Shown: in pieces, positions 11,940-24,774 of the stretch
How the letters are laid out: each line of letters opens with the position of its first letter
Position numbering within the stretch: position 1 is the stretch's first letter
Assembly: GCA_030280995.1 (NCBI GenBank)
Contig: JASXTE010000002.1
Span: 38,995,183-39,059,182, forward strand
Reading direction: 5' to 3'
Length of the DNA: 64,000 bases
Origin: Hemileia vastatrix
Taxonomy: Eukaryota; Basidiomycota; Pucciniomycetes; Pucciniales; Zaghouaniaceae
Translations under genes and position numbers: made by a program
Notes under the pieces: generated by a model
What the model saw: only the letters and a program-made list of their open reading frames with translations
Database searches by the model: none
Told to the model about the DNA's origin: nothing

Positions 11940-14900
11940 TGGCTTTCTAGATCTTTTAGCAGATGTTTTGATCCATGGTATTTCCCCTTCTCTTTTATCA
12001 ATGAACCATTTCTCTATAAAGTCATGTAAAATAGATTTGGAGGTGTTCTCCAGATAAAGAGAGACTGTAATTTAAAATGGTTTCTGACATAGTGAGTTAA
12101 CTATGGCATCAACAATGAGAGCATGGTTCCTGGGCCATGCAACATGGTGCTGATGTGAACTACTTTCCATCAACAGGTTAGTTACCTCAATCAACTTTCC
12201 AAAAGTGTATTGAGTTTCCCTTTTAGCATCACTTGAGCTTAGGAAGAGTCCCCTAACACCAGCAGCAAAAATGTAAGCAAGGTGGGAAAAAATTACCTTT
12301 GACCTTGAAGTAGAAAGAATAGGTCCTGATCCTGCTCTAGCTGAGCTTTCTTGCACTGTAGAACCAGAAGCTACTTGATCTTGCAGGAAACCTTCACAAT
12401 ATGAATAATTTTTTAAGAGTGTTAGACATTAAACCATGTAAATATTTTTCTATATAAGTTGTCAAGATGATTCACAGAAATAGTCAGTGAGTTATGGTCT
12501 GAAGTTGATCTGATTGCTGATACATTGACCTTTTGCTTATACATCATCTTGTCAATGTCCTGAATGCTTTTGAGAACACTTTCTTTATTCACATTTTATT
12601 TTGATACTTCTCTTCCAGATGAGTCAAGTGCATTTCCAGAAAGTTGATTTGATTCCATGATTAAGCTTCCCAATCACGCTTACTAGATTTGGATTGAAGA
12701 ACAATGGAAGAAAGGTTGACAAATAAGCTGGTAACATTGAAAGACCTCTTCTTCAAAATCTTCATGTAAAAGATGTCCTTTATGTTCGAAAATTCAAATG
12801 CAGATGGTTGGAGGAAAGAAGGGGCTATGGAATTGCTAGGCCAGATCCATAAAATAAAAGTGAAAAATAAGAAAAAAAATTACAAAGTGTAGTGAACTCA
12901 CTGAGCCACTCTCCTACAGTAGAAGAGGATGACTTGAATTTGAGTTTGATATTTCTTAAATCCATTGGAAACTTAGCTTAAAGAGAAGATTGTTGATTGA
13001 GGATTTCATACTAGCAAAATGCCAGGTTTCTCCAAGACTTGTTGGGTAACCTTGCTTCATATAATCTACAAATTTCAGTGATTTTTTCTCTGAATTCTGG
13101 AAAAATAAACTGTTAGATCACTCAAAGGGGGAATGTAGTTGTCACTTTCTTTAGTAGAAGTAGAGGTTGATTCAAGGAAAGGGGGAGCTGGAGAGGGCCT
13201 TAACTGAGTCTGTGAACCTGAGGTTGGTTTGAGTATGGAGGTAGACTGAAAAGGTTGGACTGGAGTAGGACCAGGGGCTAAAGGTGGAGAAGCATCAGGG
13301 ACATAAGTATTGACATAATGGAGAGTTCTGGTGGTAAAAACTAGGGTTTTTGACTTAGAGAGTAGAACAGTGGTATCTTTTACACTTGGAGCCAAGGTTT
13401 ATTTTGGTGGTAGGGATGTGGAAGTAACATTTAAAGGAGCTGAAGTAGATAAATATGGGGCTTGTGAAGTGGTATTAGGGGAAGCAGTTGACAGGGTGGG
13501 CAGATGAGGCTTAGAAAGAGCAGGGGCAGCAGGGATAGGGATGATTTTTTCAGACACAACTTTGGATGTTGAAGGGGCTGACTATGGGGAGGCAGGGTTG
13601 GAGGTTATTTTGGTGAATGATTTCTTTGTCAGTTTATTCTTTTTTGGAGCAGGGTTGAAGGTTTCATCTTCAGAATTAGTATTTATATTATATTTAGAGG
13701 CTGCCACAGCTGATTTTCTCTTTTTATGCCTAGAGGGTTGATAATCAGTGGTGAGGTCAATGATAACCATTTTGTCTTCTGGAGGAAGATGAGACCCAGA
13801 ACTAACAGATGAGGGAAAAAATTAGTTTTAAAAAATTGTAATGAAAAAAGATGAAAAAACTGACCATCTTTCTGCTCTTGGAAAAAATCCAAAATATCCT
13901 GCACCTTCTTCTTAGCTGAATCTGAAAGTAAATTTTCATTTAAGAGTGATTCAACACCACTTTGAAAATTAGTGTACTTTGAGATTAACTCCTCAGAAGA
14001 AATTTTATACACCTCATTTTTCAAGATATGGCCTGTAGACTGTGGTTTACTTTTTTGGGCTTCCTGAGAAAGAGGTAAATCATCTATCAAAAACAATCAG
14101 CTTCATTTTGAAAGAATGATGGAATAGGTTCTGACCCAATGTGTCAGATTCAGAGTTTAATGCATCACCTGACTCCAAAATTTTTAATAATTGTTGAGGA
14201 GCAACAAGTAAAGCTTCTACATCCAAAAAATGTATAAAATAAATTTTTAATAGTCACCATGCAATATGGGGGGGCAGACTTGCTAGAAAGTCTGCAACCT
14301 TGAACCCAGATTCATATTTAATTGAGCACATAATGAGGTAGAGATTAAACACCCAACAATCAAGCTTGGAACCTCTCTGAAATAAACTCAAAGACAATTT
14401 GAATACTTATTGAAGTACAGTTGATCATTATTGAAAAAAGTCTTGTAATCTGACTTACTCTAATTATAAAATGAATATTGATATGAGTGAAGTTCATAAC
14501 ATTAACAGACTTTAAAATGCATAAGATTTCTTAAATAATGTGCCTCTGCTTTATTAATTCATATGTAATAGTAAATTTCTCATGTAAATAAAATCAAAAG
14601 CTTTTTTACATCTTAACATAAGTTTGTGGAGCTATCAATATATGGAGAAGTTACTTAATATCATAATAGGTTTTTTAGGAGAAAATATGTAGTTTAGTGA
14701 TATTTTTATTGGATTTCATCATTAAAAGTTTTGTAAATATATATATTTATTCTAATATTATGATCAGGAATTATCAATTTTTTCAAGCTTTAAAATATTT
14801 TTGAAAGCTAAAAATTTCTTTTAAATATTATTAAAATACATTAATTTAGAGGCATCATTTAAATAATTATTAAATATCATTTTTTAATAAAGTTAAAAAA

Positions 14901-17900
14901 TGATATGGTCACTATTATTTTTAAATAATAAATTTCCTTCTTCTTCAATAAATCAAAATATTAAGGGTGGAATTTTATTAAGATGAACCATATGTCTAAT
15001 AATTATTACACTAGAATATGGGTTTTTTTTAGTTTCAGGATATAGCCCATTCCCGCTCCTTGTTATGTTATATATATATATATATATATATTATTTACTT
15101 TATTTTGAAATTCTTGTTCCATGTTTTTTCCTTCAATTTCTGGACCATATCATGTTCTTCCCCTATTAAGTCTTCCCCCTTATGCTCGTTTTAATTCTCT
15201 ATTACCTTTTATATTTCATCTTCACACTTTTTGGTTGCCTCTCCACACCTCTCCATCCCGCCTCTTTTGAACTTACTCCTTTCACTCCCTTCTCCACCTG
15301 CTTTTACTCCCTTTAGAGTGAAAGAGGTAAGGTAGAAATTAAAAGGGAGCAGTTTGAAAGTGTGGGGGGTGGATTGTATTGAAGAGCAATAGAGTCAGGG
15401 TGAGAAGAAAAGAGATGGGGAAGATAGAAAAAGAGGTGGTGTGAGATAAAAAAGGTTAGAAAAGGGGTGGAAGTGGTAGTGAGTGGGGTATGGTGGTGTG
15501 TACTGGGAGCCCAAAGGGTGTGGTGGGGTAATGTGGCAATCAGAAGGGGTGGGGTGGGGTATAAAGAGGAAAAAAAAGAGTTAGAAGGGTCAAGATTGGA
15601 GATAAAGGGGTGAAATTGGCTGAAAAGTGAAAGGGAAGAGGATGGAGTGTGAGCAAAACAGGTGAGGAAGGGTGAGAAGAGTAAAATTTCAGGTTTGAAG
15701 GTATCAAAATTAAAACAAAGTTAAAAGGATGATGAGAAAAAGGAAAAGGGAGGGAAAAGAAATGAAACAGGTGAAGAGTCAGAGAAGTATGTACAAAGGG
15801 GTCAAGTTAGTATAAAAAATGGTGGTGAAAAACAGAAGATGAAATCTATCTTTCAGCCAAGGGATAGAGTCCACCCTGCAATAATGTGATGTTTTGCTTC
15901 CACTTATAAAAAAAATACTTAAACCTGTTGTATGGCTATTTTAAATCCTTAATCAATTAAAAATACACATATATTGGCTGTTTTTAATAAATACATGTAT
16001 TCAAAGTAGAAGAATTTTAAAAATGTAAAAACTAGCCATAAAGCCCTAGTACATTTTATGGAATAATTGTGATAGTTATACATAAGATAAAAAATGAATT
16101 TTACAGGTTAATTTTAGAAAAAAATTGAAAAATGGAAAAAAGCGCCTATGATATTAAGAATAAAAAACTTATTTTCTATATTATGAGATGAAATTATTTA
16201 TCCTTTAATTTAATATTAAATGCTGTTGTTGAGATGAAAAATAGCTATGGCTTACCTTATAGAGTGAAGATGAGACTTGAAAAAGAAATTAATTGCTATA
16301 TTTTACCTTTTATATTTTTTTGTTTGTTCTATCATTAATTTAAATATCTGAATAATTATAATTAATAAGTAAAAATTTAAGAAAATTAAATAATAAAGAT
16401 GTTCCAATATATTTTATTATATTTATTTGGTAAATTAATAAGCCCATTGAGCCCTTTTCATTGCTTAAATTTTTCACACAAAGAATTATATACAATTTTA
16501 TAAACATAAAAATCTTAGTTGCAATGGGACTTGGATTGAGCTCCCAATGAGATTCTGTTCCTCACCACTGTTTAAGATAAATTAATCTGTGAGAATTTTA
16601 TTCAAAATTTGATTTTAAATTCCTTAATTCATGCCCAGGTTTATCTTTTTATTTAAAAGATTTATACCAAATACTAGGAAATGCTGAACATAAATTAAAT
16701 TTTTGAATTATTCTGATTTTTGTTTTAATAATAAATTTTTTAAGTTTCTTCTTAATTATTATAATGTGAGTTTTCTCATATGATAGATTAAAAAGCTTCT
16801 AAATCTCAATGCTTTTATCTACAATGCACATGAAAAGACAGAAATTTTCCTTTTTTTATTTAAACTAAATTTGAGGAATATTATTTTTGTATTTATTAAA
16901 CATTATTTAGCTCCTTTTGATTATCAAAATCTTTTTTCTTAGATTTTTACTTCAAATTTTATAGAAAACCTCAAGTTATGAATTCAGATAGTTTAAAAAT
17001 GTGAAAAAAAAAATTTCATCAATTTGAGCTTGAAGATGATTTCAACCTACAGCCTTAAATTGTTCTTTTGAAATTAAATTAAAATTTCAAAACCTATTCC
17101 ACTAATATTCATTTTTATAAAAATTAATTTATTTAAATATATATTCTTAATAAGGAGGATAACTTAAAAGATTCATGAATTTTTACTGTTCAATAAAATC
17201 TTAAATTATATTTATTTTGTATATTTGCTAATAAAGAACATATTTTTCTTTTTTTTTGAATATTGGTGTTAAAATCATATTACTAACAAAGAATCAATAA
17301 ATTATTAATCTGTATTTTTCTACTTGAATATAATGTTTGCATTTTGTATTGTAAATTAACATGGTCAATACTCTTGTTCTTGAAAAAAAGAAGGTATTTC
17401 TGCACTACTATACTCAATTTAAAGGACAAAAAGAAAAAATTGAAATATTTCATGCTTCTATTTAAAATATTTTATTAACTTTTAATTAATAAAAATTAAA
17501 TTATTTTAATATTAGCCTTTTCTATGAGTATCACTATAAATATATAATTTTTCTCATTTCAAACTATACTCTCATATATTGATTCTTCTATAAATATAAT
17601 CATGAATTTATACATAAAAATTCACTTTAATACATAATATAGAGTCTGTGAAAAATAGTAGAACTTGATATTTAAATTCAAAAACTGTCATAGTGCATGA
17701 TAGAAATCTGTTTAGTTTGTGCTGTGTAACCCAGGTGAAAAATATTGATATCTTCAATTATTGAATTCAAGAAAAATAAAGCATTCAGCTTACATTTCCA
17801 AAGAATATTTGGTGTTTTATATTAATTTTCCCATTAATATTTTGTATTCCTTTTAATTAAATTATTTTAAGAGCTAAATTTCACTGAGTAGAAGTTAATT

Positions 17901-19059
17901 TTTGTGACTTGATCAAATTAATTTGAATAATGAAAATCAACCTTAAGAATATTTATGGATTTGATAAAAATTTCTTCATAATTATGAAAAGTATTGGATT
18001 TACTAAAAATCTAACATAAAATGCTTTTTATTTTGAGCACATTTTATCCTAAGAAAGACCAAAATTACTTTACTTACTGTTTGTATCATTTTCTTGCATT
18101 TTTGAATTTTATAAAAAAATATTAGACTTTACCACTTGAAGAATTTTTTGTTTGTTTAACATATATAATCCCATTCTTCAATTTTTATTTAGTTAGAGAA
18201 AGGAAAAATGAGGGTACTTCATCATGTCCATCTTTTGAAAATGAAATCTTACTGCATTTAATTTTACATTTTTGTGTCTTTTATACAGAACTTTAGAATA
18301 TAATATGAGATAGGAACTATTGCTTATTTTTTTAGTTATATAATTAATTTTTATAAAAAAAAATTATTGCATAAGCTTAAAATTCAGAAAAAAAAATTTA
18401 GAATAATTCAGTTTACATGGTCTCTATAAAAAAATGAAAGATTTGTATTATGAAAAAATGGATGTTTTCTACATTAAGAAGTCATGAAATATTTTTTTAA
18501 TTTTTTGAAAAACATGTAGTATATTTTTTAGAATGATTAAAATTTATGCTTAATAAAAAAGAATTAAATTTCATGTATTTTTATTCATAAATTTTAATTC
18601 AAAAAGATTGTCTGATTACATTTCTTAAAAAAGTATTTTTATTGAGCAGATTTCAAAAGCTTTTATATTCTTATTTCCATTCAGATTTGAATAGTTTTTC
18701 ATATTGCTTTCAATAAAAAATCACCCTTGTTTTGTGAATATTTCAAGCTTATTTCAGAGAGATTTCAGTGTGAGCTCAGTGTAAGTTCATTCTGAGTTCC
18801 ATCTGACTTCAATTTGAAGACTTGCTAGCAATTTCCCCCCAAATATTGCATGGTGAGTGGCTCTAAATTCTGTTAAAAATTAAATCCACTCACCAGATGT
18901 CACATTCACTTGAAGATCCACATCTTTAGTTGATAACAGAGAATGGTATGAATAATTAGAACTTGATTTTTGCTGAGGTAGCTCTACATCTGGACAAAAG
19001 GGTGAGCTAAGAGGTGCCTGACTAGGGGTAGAGGCTGTCAATGGAGCTAAAGTTGTCAT
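11940..19059 (-). pseudogene. Gene A: decayed multi-exon gene, unknown family
   Basis: Exon 1 is 18894-19059 (ATG at 19059, MTTLAPLTAS...). It ends at a GTGAGT donor; the acceptor GTAG is at 14217, and exon 2 continues in frame (EALLVAPQQLL). The intron is 4677 bp because element 2 sits in it; without the element it would be 73 nt. Exon 2 has a one-base shift near 14090. A probable 63-nt intron (13802-13864) follows. The next exon holds a basic patch (RHKKRK, PAPKKNK) and a long Pro/Ser/Thr-rich stretch with TAG and TAA stops (13570-13130). Later segments (about 13090-12910, 12840-12680, 12356-12072) are open in parts, ending near 11940. Low-complexity and basic regions suggest a nuclear or DNA-binding role, but no domain is recognised. 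Confidence 0.55.
14255..18855 (-). mobile_element. CACCACGC element 2, inside intron 1 of gene A
   Basis: Same family as element 1 in inverted orientation. The left end is CACCATGCAATATGGGG with palindrome arms GCAGACTTGCT / AGAAAGTCTGC. The right end finishes GCATGGTG. The 3-bp duplication is AGT (14252-14254 and 18856-18858). Length 4601 bp. No coding capacity was found. The centre switches from C/T-rich to G/A-rich on the plus strand near 15315, and a (TA)n run lies near 15070. It interrupts an intron without touching its GTGAGT or GTAG borders. Confidence 0.85.
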
Positions 19060-19495
19060 TTATGTTATGTGTTGATGTTAGTTTAAATGAAGTGGCTAAG
19101 AAAAGAAAAGTTTTGTGTATGAATAAAGTTGACATCTCAACTTAAATGAAAAATTTTGATGCAAAAATAATATTGCATATTTTATAGACACAACTAAGTG
19201 AAGGATACATTACATTTATTCAACTCATGTAGAAAAGTGATGCATCATTCCTCCTTAAATGGGCCTAATACATATTCAAGTCCATCATAGCATCTTAATG
19301 CTTTGTTGGAATACTAAGTACATAATTTGTTTTCACAATGTCCTCATGAGATGAGGTAAAAAAATTCCTGATGTCACCAGGACATGGTAAATTTTCATGT
19401 AGATGAGTATTGACACACTGCTTCATCTTTTCTGTGTGGAAAGAATTAAAGTAGATGTGTTAAACTGGTGGAATGACTAATATACTTACTACTTT
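19060..19495. promoter_or_regulatory. Upstream region of gene A
   Basis: Non-coding. It separates the gene A start codon from the palindrome array, so it would include the gene A promoter. No clear TATA box or other motif is assigned. Confidence 0.3.
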
Positions 19496-20910
19496 GCATA
19501 CATGAGGGGAAATTTTGCCTTATTTATGCAGAATTGTAAGTACCTTGTGTTTTATAAGTATTTAATGAACTATTTGTAATATTTATTTTGCATACATGAG
19601 GAGACATATTGCCTCATGTATGTAATTTTTGAGGAATATATCATTGCAATTATATGGTTTCAGTGGTCCAAATTCTTACTTGAGGCAAGAAGTAGCCTCA
19701 AGTATGGATGTGGAAAACTGGGTGTTTGGAAAAACAAATATATACTTTACAAAACTCTTTAATGAAATTGCATACATGAGGCGAAATTTTGCCTCATGTA
19801 TGCAATGTAAAAATAAAATATAAGTTATTTTTTTAATTTTTACATGTGAGCACTGGGCTCACACACATGCATACATGAGGCAACATTTTGCCTCATGTAT
19901 GCTTGTAATTTACCTACTTGCACCCTAAAAGGCAGGGGGTTCACAAGAATGCATATATGAGGCAACATATTGCCGCATATATGCATGCAGATCCACTTCT
20001 TGAGTGCAAAAAATAACATTATCAATGAAAATATACTTCAAAAATGCATACATGAGGCAACATGTTACCTCATGTATGCATGCTTGTATAATTATTTTTG
20101 TGACACTAATTTAATTTTTTTATTGTTTAATATTACTATGTAATACTGAAAAAATAGATATTACACTTTTTTTTCAACCTAAGGACTAGTCTTCACTTGC
20201 AAGCATACATGAGGTGACATGTTGCCTCATGTATGCATGCTTGAAGTTTTAATTATTTATACCTTTTTTATTCCAAATTCGGTGGTGTTTCACTTGCATG
20301 CATACATGTGGAAACATGTTTCCTCATGTATTCATGCAAGCAAAGCCATTGCCAGGCTTTTTTTACAAAAATGAGGTAAGTTTCAATTTAACATTGCATA
20401 TATGAGGGGACATGTTGCCTCATGTATGCAGTATCATTTTTAATCTATTATGTATATATATATTTTTATTTTTCCAATCACTAAGTCACTTACATGCATA
20501 CATGAGGCCACTTGTTACCTCATTTGTGCATGTAAAAAACTGAGTTTTTTAAATTTTATCCTTATTTTAAAAAATAGTTTTCATGCATGAGGCAAAATGT
20601 TACTTCATTTATGCAATTTTAATTGATCATTTCTTCATTGCATACATGAGGTGACATGTCACCTCATGTATGCAATATTTATTTTTCATTTCAAAAAAAC
20701 TTGTTACTGACTTAAGGCTACATGATGCCCCAAGTATTAAATGTAATAATATTCATTTTTAATTTTCATTTTGTTGATGATGTGTCTCACAATTTTTCAT
20801 ACATGAGGCAACATGTTGCCTCATGTATGCATGTAAGTTTTTTACTTGCTTACTGAAAAGAGGAGAAAGCATGCATACATGAGGCAAAATGTTTCACCTT
20901 GTATGAATGC
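19496..20910. repeat. Array of 34-bp palindromes with unrelated spacers
   Basis: The consensus unit is GCATACATGAGGCAACA followed by its own reverse complement. Copies start at 19496, 19590, 19770, 19869, 19951, 20046, 20203, 20300, 20396, 20496, 20581, 20640, 20797 and 20873. Weaker forms sit near 19677 and 20709. Start-to-start distances are mostly 76-100 bp; spacers are about 25-65 bp where no copy is missing, AT-rich and not alike. Several copies extend outward with CATGC. Copies 20640, 19951 and 20300 carry paired changes in both arms that keep self-complementarity. The array lies between divergent decayed genes (A leftward, helicase rightward). Function unknown; candidates are a protein-binding array of a transposon end, a shared promoter, or transcribed hairpins. 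Confidence 0.9.
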
Positions 20911-22154
20911 TTTTGAGCCTATTTATTTTCCAATTGCCTTTAGTTTGCTAATTTTTTCCAACTTTTTGTGATAATTAAATGCAGAATCTTTGCCATCTGC
21001 TTTTTATTACTGCATTTATATTTTATTTATATTTCTTGAATGTGTGATTTGTTAAATTAACATAATTTTTTTTTTGAAAAAGCTCAAGTAACTTATTTAT
21101 AAGAATAGTTGTAAGTAAAACATGATAGTACATGAAAATAATGAAATTAGTCATAATATAGATCTTGAATGATGTGAGTGACATTTTGAAATTCCTGAGT
21201 ATGGCCCAGCACGTTCCTGAAGGGGGCTGTTTAGGGGACCCCTGGACACTATTTTACATATTCACTAGTTGTGCAAGTGTTTTTTCAATATACTAAGCTG
21301 AATTTTTATTTTTACTTTTATGTCTGTACTGGATGAAAAATTTATTGAATTGAAATGTGGTTTCAGTTTTTGCAATGTTTTTGAGAAAAATACATGGTAG
21401 AATTATAACTTTATATTTTTTATAAAAAATTCATTATTTTGATGGATTTAAATGATCTTGTGAACTTTTCAGCACACTTTTGAGTCTATAAAGTATAATT
21501 TGTGGTTTTTATTTATAAGATCCCTCATGGTAAATTACAAGCTCTGTAAAATATCAGATTTTTCATATTCATTGGCTGTGATACACAGATATTTTAACCC
21601 ATTTCTGTGAAGGGTGTGAAAACAGAAACTTTTTAATTAAAGTCATACTTTTAATCTTCATGATCCTTCCTTCTCATTGTCATTCTAGGTAATGGAAGAA
21701 TAAAAAAATACTGGATGTATTTTTGTTTTCATAGACACTTTTTTTCAGTCTAAAAATTTTTTTATCCACTTGAAAAGGTGGAACATTTGGTATTTACTTG
21801 CCTTGTAATTTTTCTCAATCTATCCCTTAAATTTGGGAGATAAACTTCATTTGTATATTTAACAAGTGCAGTTTAAATTATTCATGAATAAAAAAATCTA
21901 TAATTTTTCACATTTTCCATGGCTAATGTGGACCTCTTGGGATTTAAATCTATGTAAAAATTTTAATTCAGCTAATATTACTTGCTGAAATTTTTTCTGG
22001 ACCTACAGAGTTTGACAAAACCTTAATCACCATGGAGAATTTAGTTTTTATTTAGACCATGTGACTACTTAGCCATGAAATTTTTCTATCTTGTATAAAT
22101 AACTACTTCTTCCTGAATTATCTTCTTTTCTCTAAAACTTTATTTCTATCAAAG
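20911..22154. other. AT-rich non-coding stretch before the helicase
   Basis: No supported gene. It lies between the palindrome array and the helicase start, so it would hold the helicase promoter. A short palindrome AGGGGACCCCT is at about 21233. Nothing else stands out. Confidence 0.4.
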
Positions 22155-24410
22155 ATGGAATCATCTTCTACTACTTCTCCCATCTGCATTGGCTTGCTTC
22201 AATCTTACATTTCTGATTTCAATAGCTCCTCAGGTATTATTGAACAGCCAGTATCACTTTATCTCTCTCATAAAAAACATACTATCAGGGTTAAGGCACA
22301 TTCACCTTATCTTACCATTGGTAAACTGTGCCTTAAAAATTCCCAAATACTTTAAGATCTACTTGGTCTAACTGTCTATCAAACTTTAGTGGCTCCTGTT
22401 GGGGGTTCAGCTTCCAGGTAAGGATTCTTCCCCTTTATGGGTTGAAGCTACATTTTTACCCCAACAGTTTACTGACTGTCCCTTAAAAATTAATATTTTG
22501 ATTTTCTGTCTTTCTAATTTCTTAGTCACCATCCCCCAAGCACATGCATCACTCTCCAAAAATAGTTATTCTTCTATCTGAATATAACCCATCAATTTAC
22601 TTGCACTTTCCTGTACAAGATTTATTCAATCAAAAAAATTAACTACCATCTATCTCCCCCAATTCCTTACTTCCTATTGGACCTTATCATCCTATACACA
22701 AAATTAATTCTCAAAATTCAAATACAACACTACTACCACATCAAAAGTGTTCCCTTTCTTTTATTCTCTCTCAAGAATACTACACACAAACTTATCTATG
22801 GCTGCAGACAAGGGAGAATATCTGGGAAAGCTCTTTGAGCAGAAAACTCATCCAGAAGCCTCCTTCAAAATTAGTTCTACTAGCAGATGAAAGGGGTCTA
22901 GGAAAGACAGTGACCATGATTGCATTGGTTTTCAAAAACTTAGACAAAGCCCCTCAATTTTCCTAACTTTTTGATGCACATTCAAGCACTCCAAGGCTAA
23001 ACACAACCTTAATAATTGTCCCTGAAAGCTTAATTCAGCAATGGAAAGACAAACTAATCTGGAATTTATAAGCTGATTTCAATCTCAAAATCACTATCTA
23101 CAATGGGAGAGGACAGAACCAAACTTTCAACAGCTTTCTTTATTCAAATTTAGTTCTTACTAGCTACAATCTGGTGATAAATGACTTGGAAGATATCAAT
23201 GCAAGGAAGGGGTTATGTCATGTTTTCTGGTTTTGTGTTATTCTAGATGAAGCCCACTTAGTTGAAAATTTTCCTATTTTTGGTTTTTCACTGCTAATTA
23301 TAATTTATTTTCAAGCCACATTTGTGAATCAAGAAGCAAGTCCTCAACAGAAGTCCTTTGCTTGAAGACCTCTCAACAGCTGTGCATTACTGGAACACCA
23401 ATTCAAAATAGCTTTCAAGATTTGTATGCAATCTTCAGGTTTCTTTGACTTTCTCCATTCAACACTCCTTCTGAGTTGAATTGGCATGTGGAACAGCATT
23501 CAAAAGAAGAAAATAACACAAAGGTCATAAATTCTATTCAGGATACCCTGGGTGATGTAATGATCAGATGATTCCAGACAATCAGTTGGCCTAGACATGA
23601 TAAATGATCATCTCACTCTATCTATACATGAAAATACAATATTCATCCAGCTTACTGAGGATCTTTTGTGTATTTACTCTGAAAGGCATTCAAAAACATT
23701 TCAATCTCTTGGAATTGGCAGTAGTGACAATCTTCATTCAAATTATCAATCAACTTTAGAAAAATTGACTGGTTTGTGAAAATTTTGTACTCATCCCAAA
23801 ATGCCATATGACTCAGAGATCAAATCTTCTGAGCATATAAATCAGAGGGATAGTCCAAAATTGGTTCACCATCTTAAAACATTTCTAAATTTAATTTCAC
23901 AGGTTTCAAATGTGAACTGCATTATTTTCTCAGAGTGGACAACTTCACTGAAGTTGTAGGTTTTGTGTAAATTAATACCAGATCTCTAAATGCATGTCAT
24001 TTCTGTTAAAACTGATATTTCTTCAAAAAAAATAGGATTTAATTTGCACATGATAATTAAAAAATACATCACATTCAATTTGATGGCATCACCAATGAAA
24101 GTAGACTCAAGAATGTTCTCAAGTCATTTTCACTTATCAAAACTGGTGTAATCCTGAGAAATATCAAAACAGGTAGAGAAGTATTGAATATCACTATAGC
24201 ATCTCATGTGTTCTTAATGTTAAGTCCTTATATTTATAGCAAGAAACTTTATTTGTAAGATTTTTTACTGTAGGAGCCAGCTTGGAATCCAACTTCTGAG
24301 AAGCAGGCAATTGGCCATGTTAATTGCATTGGCCAAGGAAAAGAAGTTTATTTATTCATGTATATAGTTGAATCTACCATTGAGGAAAATATTTCATGTG
24401 TAATCACCAT
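22155..24410 (+). pseudogene. SNF2-family (Rad5/HLTF-like) helicase, decayed
   Basis: SNF2 ATPases remodel nucleosomes or act in DNA repair. The frame starts at ATG 22155. About 600 bp in comes an LLPHQ-type lead-in, then motif I (ADERGLGKT, about 22883-22912), motif Ia (TLIIVP...QQW), motif II (ILDEAH, 23246-23257), motif III region (ITGTPIQNSFQDLYAI, about 23386), an IIFSEWT-like strand of the second lobe (about 23910) and a closing IGQ motif (about 24330) where the usual Arg before Ile is Cys. Several stops and frameshifts separate these parts, so it is not functional. Its size and motif order fit a full-length copy. It points away from the palindrome array. Confidence 0.85.
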
Positions 24411-24774
24411 TTCTTGTACCTTCATTTCCAAGATTCTCTCTCATCAATTATTTTTGATATAGGTAAAAACCATTAAGTTATATGTTTCTAAGTATGTTTC
24501 ATCAACTCTACCATCTCATCACCATAAAACTAAATTTTATTTTTTTACTAGTCTGGCACTTCCTGAATGAAATATTGAAGTTTAACTATTATTTTTTTTG
24601 TTATTTTTGTTATGAACATTTTGATGTCTTCAATGTACTTGACCACTATCAAGCTTGTAGCTTAGCCATGTATGTTTTTATTATTATTACTGTGTCAAGC
24701 ATAAAAAGGAAGTTTTTTATAGAGAAGTCCTTTTTTAATTTTACACAAAGGGATATATTTTAAAAACAATATAT
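24411..24774. other. Intergenic stretch after the helicase
   Basis: A hydrophobic plus-strand frame (24482-24763) is AT-driven and has no recognisable domain. I do not call it a gene. Confidence 0.3.

Noticed and set aside
15060..15095. (TA)n run as an origin or promoter
   Set aside because: A plain dinucleotide microsatellite inside element 2 with no supporting context.
19840..20025. ORF across the palindromes
   Set aside because: An accidental open frame; its repeated residues come from the palindromes.
19496..20910. A CRISPR array
   Set aside because: Repeat length and unique spacers resemble one, but the whole repeat is a palindrome, copies drift along the array, spacer lengths vary widely, there are no cas-like genes, and the surroundings are eukaryotic.
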